A DNA stretch of 64,000 nucleotides from Stichopus chloronotus (Eukaryota; Echinodermata; Holothuroidea; Aspidochirotida; Stichopodidae), in assembly GCA_021234535.1 (NCBI GenBank), contig CM037840.1, forward strand, positions 5,528,835-5,592,834. The letters are read 5' to 3'. How positions within the stretch are numbered: the stretch's first letter is position 1; every line of letters starts with the position of its first letter. The notes below the pieces were generated by a model. The model saw only the letters and a program-made list of their open reading frames with translations. It was not told where the DNA came from and ran no database searches. Positions 58,958 through 64,000 of this stretch are shown here, piece by piece. Made by a program: the position numbers and the translations under genes.

Positions 58958-59705
58958 TGTCATCACCTATCCTAATCACCTGTCATCACTATCCTTATCA
59001 TCTGTCATCACCTGTCCTTATCATCTGTCATCACCTATCCTTATCATCTGTCATCACCTATCCTAATCATCTGTTATCACCTATCCCAATCATCTGTCAT
59101 CACCTATCCTTATCATCTGTCATCACCTATCCTAATCACCTGTCATCACCTATCCTAATCATCTGTCATCACCTATCCCAATCATCTGTCATCACCTATC
59201 CTTATCATCTGTCATCACCTATCCTAATCACCTGTCATCACCTATCCTCATCATCTGTCATCACCTATCCTAATCATCTGTCATCACCTATCCTAATCAT
59301 CTGTCATCACCTATCCTAATCATCTGTCATCACCTATCCTGTCATCACCTATCTTCATCACCTGTCATCACCTATCCTAATCATCTGTCATCACCTATCC
59401 TAGTCATCTGTCATCACCTATCCTAATCATCTGTCATCACCTATCCTTATCATCTGTCATCACCTATCCTTATCATCTGTCATCATCTATCCTAATCATC
59501 TGTCATCACCTATCCTTATCATCTGTCATCATCTATCCTAATCATCTGTCATCACCTATCCTAATCATCTGTCATCACCTATCGTAATCATCTGTCATCA
59601 CCTATCCTAATCATCTGTCATCACCTATCCTGTCATCACCTATCCTCATCACCTGTCATCACCTATCCTAATCATCTGTCATCACCTATCCTAATCATCT
59701 GTCAC
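58958..59705. repeat. 23-bp minisatellite, about 32 units
   Basis: Unit TGTCATCACCTATCCTAATC plus ATC, with variants TTATC, CCAATC and CACC. Two units are shortened (near 59336 and 59627), where CCTATCC runs directly into TGTCATCACC, and each is followed by the same CATCACC variant, so a higher-order block may have been duplicated. The 182-codon ORF through the array exists only because the unit lacks stop words. Confidence 0.95.
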
Positions 59706-61429
59706 GCCTATTGAATCCAAGTAAAATGGAACAGAATCATCAAATCTGAATTGATTCCTTTGGCGTCTTTAAATGACCTCTTGTTAACGTAAATGAGAAC
59801 AGCAGGTCCAATTTCTTCTGGTGGATTCAAATTTCAACCAAGCAATCTTATTCCTCAATTGTTACAATTATTGGAATGTTAGCGAATGAATCCACTTCCC
59901 TTAGATGGCAACATATTTGGTTACATCGTAATAAAGTGTTAATAATGTTGACATTTCATGTTATATGTTTTTTCCCTCCTATAATACATCGATAAGTCAT
60001 ACGCTCTTGATTGCATGTTTTGATTATAGTAAAAGATATATTGTCATTGAAAATCGCGAAGAACGATATATTAAAAAGATAATGCAAGGGAACCAGGCAG
60101 GAATTTCTACTCAGCACTGTAAGAAATCGCTGTAAATTGTACAGTATAATACTGTTTTCGCCTACAGTAACGTACTGTTTGTTTAGTCTACAGTAATTTA
60201 CTGTGATCTGGAATATTTTTCTTCCTCACGAGCCGTGACTCCTCTGAGTGGCTGGGTTACAGTAAATTACTGTAGTTTCGTCCGACTCCCACAATGCAAT
60301 GCGGTAATTTTTCGACCGACAGATCGCGCGTCGTTCTGACAACACGGCGGTAACTCAAATAACCAGGATTCGTGTTGCAATTTCAGCTGGAATTCGCTTG
60401 GTTCGCAGTGTTTTAAATTGGTATTTATAAACAGTTGTAAGAATACTGGTATTTAAATCCTTTTTAATAATATTGAGCAATACATGGACTGGCATTCTCT
60501 GTAAATATATGGTTCAAAACTACAAACAGCGACGGTCAGCCTAATAAGGCCTACACCTAACGCGTTATAATGGTCTAACGTTAAATAGTGTAGAAGCTAT
60601 GCTACTGACACTGTACTAATGTACTAGTAGTAGTAACGTTGGTACTAGTAATACGTTAGACTACTGTAGTACTTGTGCACAACACTAACGTTATAGCAAC
60701 ACAAAGCTGTTGTTAATTACATCAGTACTCTTTCATTAACAACTGACAGTGTCAACGTCAAGAGTGCTCGCACTTAAGTTATTGACTAGAGCCTATCTTA
60801 GGCCAAGTTAGGTCTAGCCTTAGAACTTAGAAGACAGAAGTCCTATAATATTATTGTGCAGTGTGTAGCCCCCACCCCAAAAAAAAAAAAAAATTCCAAG
60901 AGAACATTCACAAGAAGTCAAACATTTTCACTAAATATCTACCCTCCGGCTAGGCAGTTTGAATTGGTTGTTTATTCAGTGACACCAGCCAAGGGCCTAG
61001 CATAAGCTAGGTAATTTCTGAGTCATTTTTGTATCACTGTTGCTAGGTTTGTCCAGACTAGGCGTAAGTTACCCTTCTAAACAAATGTATCACGGCCATG
61101 GGCCCCAAAAATGTGTGTAACTAGAGTAGGCCAAGGCTTTATTATACTCTCAAACTTGTATAGACCTAGGCTAAAAACATATATCACCAACTTGGCCTAG
61201 GCCTAACGTTAGACCTTAGCTAGCATTCAAAATAGGGATTACATTATCAGATAAACCAAAAAAATAAGTAATTCGCCCTCACCGCCTCATACTCTGAAAA
61301 ACCCAGGGGAAACCCTGCACTGTTCATGGAAAAACTGGAAGCTAGGATCTGTGAACATAAGTTTTCTTTTTCTATAGAGGCTAAATGCAATATTTCTAAA
61401 AATCTTTTCATTTTTCTATCCTTATACAG
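59706..61429. other. non-coding DNA with palindromic ACAGTAAWTTACTGT motifs
   Basis: 60120-60290 has several ACAGTA/TACTGT inverted words, including CTACAGTAATTTACTGT (about 60209) and its inverse TTACAGTAAATTACTGTAG (about 60260), suggestive of a small inverted-repeat element. Around 60300-60360 CpG density rises briefly. No exon identified. Confidence 0.4.
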
Positions 61430-61598
61430 GTAGCTCACTTTTAACTGGGTCAAAATTTCTTTTCACTTTGGATGGCCATATCGTGAGTGAGAGGTGTGGA
61501 TCTTTTGTGAAAGGCCTCGCTCTCCTGTTTGACAGTTTCTACGTATGCAGCATGGAATATCAAGTAGAAGCTGCCACAACCCTGGGGTTTGTGCAGCG
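61430..61598 (+). CDS. exon of an uncharacterised expanded animal protein family
   Basis: After the acceptor TATCCTTATACAG the frame reads SSLLTGSKFLFTLDGHIVSE, RCGSFVKGLALLFDSFYVCS and MEYQVEAATTLGFVQR before a GTGCGT donor. I recognise the pattern (L.G.I......F...LAL.F..FY...L.Y...A..TL.FIQR) from the C-terminal part of large families of unnamed proteins in fish, cnidarians and other animals; the function is unknown to me. It ends in phase 2 and joins exactly to 63550. The upstream exons were not found. Confidence 0.65.
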
Positions 61599-62197
61599 GT
61601 GCGTATTTTATTCTTACTGTGTGCAATAATGCAAACAGCCAAACAAAAAGCTTCTGCAACTTCAGATTACCACTGTGGATGTAATGTGCCCTAACTGAAT
61701 TTGATGAATGGTGATCTATCATTTAAATTTTTTCAGTAAATCCATCTTTGTATAAGTACTCAACACAAATAGAGAATGTCAAGCTGATTGGTTAGCTCTG
61801 GAGTCTGGACTAATACTTGCTTGAAGTTCAGATAAACACTGGCCTTGAAAATAAAGGGAGATCATAGAGTGGACACCAGCTTATGCTGGGAATAGGCTAA
61901 ACGGAGGAATTTAGAGAAGGTTTTAACCTAAAGTAAAATCCTAAAAACCAATCGATGATTACTTAACCATGTTGATGGAAAACCAAATTTTAAGGAGTTC
62001 AAGTCATCAGCAACTGTCAACAGCAAAATGAACAATTGTGAGGTCATGAAATCTGCATTGGGTTGTGGAATAAGGGGTTTATAATTGGTACAGTCCTAAG
62101 CAAAAGAATGAATACTATTGAAGGTAGATCAAGCAAATCATGAATGAAAATGAGAGTGTTACAGAAAACATTTGAAAAAAAATATCTTTTTGGTTAA
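61599..62197. other. intron of the plus-strand gene, left part
   Basis: No repeat recognised. Minus-strand ORFs over 61247-61722 are shadows of the plus-strand exon. Confidence 0.5.
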
Positions 62198-62778
62198 AGA
62201 GACTTGCCAGAGACAAAATTCAATAAGTTAAAAAATGCAGAATTTTTTTCTCTCTTTAGAGGCGAAAACCGCATCTCAACAGCTTGTATTGTTTGGAAGA
62301 TATTTATTTTCAAAGAAATGCAATTTTTACTCACAATGAAGTGCATTATGGGAAATCTGTGATGTCACCGTGGCACATTAATTTGACATTGAAGTGAATT
62401 TCTTTATTGGTGCGACTATACAGTAGGGAATACTTAGCAACATTGTTATGCCCTACATATGGTGTAGATTTGTGCTAAATCTGCATGGAAACATGCATAT
62501 TCAAATATGCTAATGGTATCAAATTTCAAGGACAAACAGGAGTACAGGACATTAAATTATATAAAAAGAAAAAAGGAATTTGAGGCAATGTGCCCACTTC
62601 ACATAACATTCTGTGACCTTGATGAGAACTAGAGGTATTTTTTGACAAAAATAAGTACTCTTTAATATGAGATATCTCGAGTTAGGAAGGTAGTATTGCT
62701 ATGGGATTTAAAGGGCGTGAACTGGAATGTTTTTCTCTTCTACATAAGACCCTTGTGAAATGCCACTGGAAGCTGCCT
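62198..62778. mobile_element. putative TTAA-flanked element
   Basis: 581 bp between TTAA at 62194-62197 and TTAA at 62779-62782. The ends AGAGACTTGCCAGAGACA and, reverse-complemented, AGGCAGCTTCCAGTGGCA are imperfect inverted repeats. The interior has CATTATGGGAAATCTGTGA and no coding frame. Weaker than the other TTAA elements. Confidence 0.45.
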
Positions 62779-63024
62779 TTAAAAGGTAAGGAGTTACATA
62801 ATAGTGTATTACAGTATCTGTATGGTTTTTAAATGGGAGACCATTTAAATCTGTCTGATCATCTCATCCAACTTACAAAGAAAGTATCTTGTCAGTCTGT
62901 ATTTTTCAGTCTTGAATTGTTCTATACTAAACGAACCAAAACATCTCCATTACATGTCTATAACTAAACCCATTAGTGAAGGATGATCTAGTGTGATTGT
63001 TGGCATATCAAAATCAGGAACTGT

Positions 63025-63478
63025 GGGGTTTACAGTAGCTCAGTGGATCGGAGATGCTTTGCACCAGCGAGGCCTGTGTTTGATTCAACTTCCAGCTTTT
63101 CCAGAAGTGGCTGTATTTGCAGTGGCGAAAGGCCTTGCTGTGATGTTGAGCAGTGATCTTGTGAAGTTTCTAGGGGGTGGATCATAATGGGGTGTTAAAA
63201 TAAGTCTGCCGTGTGGCTGCAAACGGTTACGTTGTACCAACTAATGGCTTCAACTCCTCTGGGCATTGAGAAAGTGGTCTGGAGTTTACTAATGTTCTTT
63301 GGATAGGGTTGTTGAATGGCTGTCATTAAAGCAGGATGGGATTGGTTTCTTCTCTGCCACTTCATCATCTAAGCACTAGTCGAAAGCTCACATTATTAAA
63401 CTTAGGCAGGGGCTCTCGATATAAGCCTTTTGAGGCTCCCTGAGGCGGTAGCATTCAAATAAAATAAAATTAAACACA
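63025..63478 (+). mobile_element. tRNA-derived SINE
   Basis: A polymerase III-type head has an A box (TAGCTCAGTGG, 63036-63046) and, 31 bases on, a B box (GTTTGATTCAA, 63078-63088). The spacing matches a tRNA gene, but the cloverleaf is eroded. A tRNA-unrelated body of about 350 bp follows, ending in a CAAATAAAATAAAATTAAAC tail. It lies inside the intron of the plus-strand gene. The 64-codon ORF at 62993-63187 is a by-product. Confidence 0.7.
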
Positions 63479-63549
63479 ATTGTTTCATCATGGATAAAGG
63501 ATTATTCTTATCTAAAATATATTTCACTTTCTTGTTCTATCATTCTCAG

Positions 63550-63712
63550 GTGCTTTGTGTGTATTAATCCAGGAAATGGTACCAAATGCACTAAAAAGAA
63601 AAGGATCAACAAGAAGTGTGGTAAAGAGGTCCAGCGGAAGAACGAGTGTGTCAATGCACGCGTCACCACATTTGTGAAAGATCTGGCTGACTTTGAATGG
63701 ATAAGTAGTTGA
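63550..63712 (+). CDS. terminal exon of the same uncharacterised protein family
   Basis: Acceptor TCATTCTCAG, then the completed arginine codon and CFVCINPGNGTKCTKKKRIN, KKCGKEVQRKNECVNARVTT, FVKDLADFEWISS and TGA at 63710-63712. The lysine-rich stretch followed by a V......L..L.DFEW end is the hallmark C-terminus of this family. Exact phase fit with 61430-61598 supports a real spliced gene or a recently lost one. Confidence 0.7.
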
Positions 63713-64000
63713 GCTGTTCTCATGGTTCTAATGGTGATCAAACAAGTTTTGTTGATATCTCTTAAGTCTTTGAGTCCAGGGCATCCTCCCCGCATAACTT
63801 TATGCACAACTTTCTTCAAATGATCAGATGTATGGTATCACAGCAGTTTGATGTAGACTTTGCTGTGTGTTAATTGTAGACAACTTCATGCTAGACCACC
63901 CTTAACTTACTGTTAGAAAATTCTTAAAAACAAATAAAAACCTTGCAAAATAACATCTGAGTCTTACAAAGGAGTGTGGAATAAAAGTGATAAAACTACC
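63713..64000. other. 3' flank of the plus-strand gene
   Basis: An AATAAA-type signal (AAATAAAAACC) at about 63931-63937 could serve as poly-A site. The minus-strand ORF 63508-63819 is a shadow of the exon. Confidence 0.4.

Noticed and set aside
58771..59319. 182-codon ORF with repeated serine/histidine-rich segments
   Set aside because: It is produced by the 23-bp minisatellite; all three frames lack stop words and there is no start context or splice support.
58958..59705. Regularly spaced short repeats resembling a CRISPR array
   Set aside because: Units are contiguous and there are no unique spacers; the genome is eukaryotic.
63031..63103. A functional tRNA gene
   Set aside because: A and B boxes are present but the stems do not pair and a long tRNA-unrelated body follows, as in a SINE.
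62993..63187. 64-codon ORF as a gene
   Set aside because: It overlaps the SINE head and body.

Overview
This window is AT-rich animal genomic DNA. Genes are split into short exons with GT-AG introns, there are no bacterial features, and repeats are dense: LTR and non-LTR retroelements, non-autonomous DNA transposons, a tRNA-derived SINE, mini- and microsatellites. The gene content and repeat style suggest a marine invertebrate, possibly an echinoderm or related deuterostome. That assignment is an inference.

The main cellular content is a tandem array, all on the minus strand, of at least three genes for an FAD-dependent aldonolactone oxidase of the L-gulonolactone oxidase (GULO) type, the last enzyme of animal vitamin C synthesis. 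Gene 1 (3928-6464) has only its first three coding exons here; the rest lies beyond the left edge. Gene 2 (12645-33515) has all ten coding exons, about 444 codons against 440 in rat GULO, but its first coding exon has a +1 frameshift and an early stop. Gene 3 (46580-56978) has its seven 3' exons; its 5' exons are not visible up to position 64000. Exon lengths, phases and splice sites match between copies, while introns differ strongly.

Between genes 2 and 3 sits a Ty3/gypsy LTR retrotransposon (36132-45044) with 1.1-kb LTRs, gag, protease, reverse transcriptase/RNase H, integrase, and a third ORF with two C2H2 zinc fingers placed just after a good splice-acceptor sequence. Pol is disabled by a nonsense codon, a 530-bp transposon insertion and small indels. 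A degenerate antisense integrase fragment lies next to the 3' LTR.

Other mobile DNA: an L1-type ORF1 remnant (1-541), a CR1/L2-like LINE (18829-20745), possible LINE 3' ends near 31.7 and 33 kb, a hAT-type element with an 8-bp target duplication (50868-51833) that carries a nested TTAA-flanked MITE (50982-51347), a second copy of that MITE (14038-14304), further TTAA elements (41133-41662, 62198-62778), and TIR elements near 1.7-2.6 kb and 12.05-12.27 kb. Tandem repeats include a 23-bp minisatellite (58958-59705), a three-unit array of AGGTCA motifs (28812-29240) and a (TA)n tract.

At the right end are two exons (61430-61598 and 63550-63712) on the plus strand. They join in phase and encode the C-terminus of a lineage-expanded, uncharacterised animal protein family. 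A TTAA element and a SINE lie in the intron between them.
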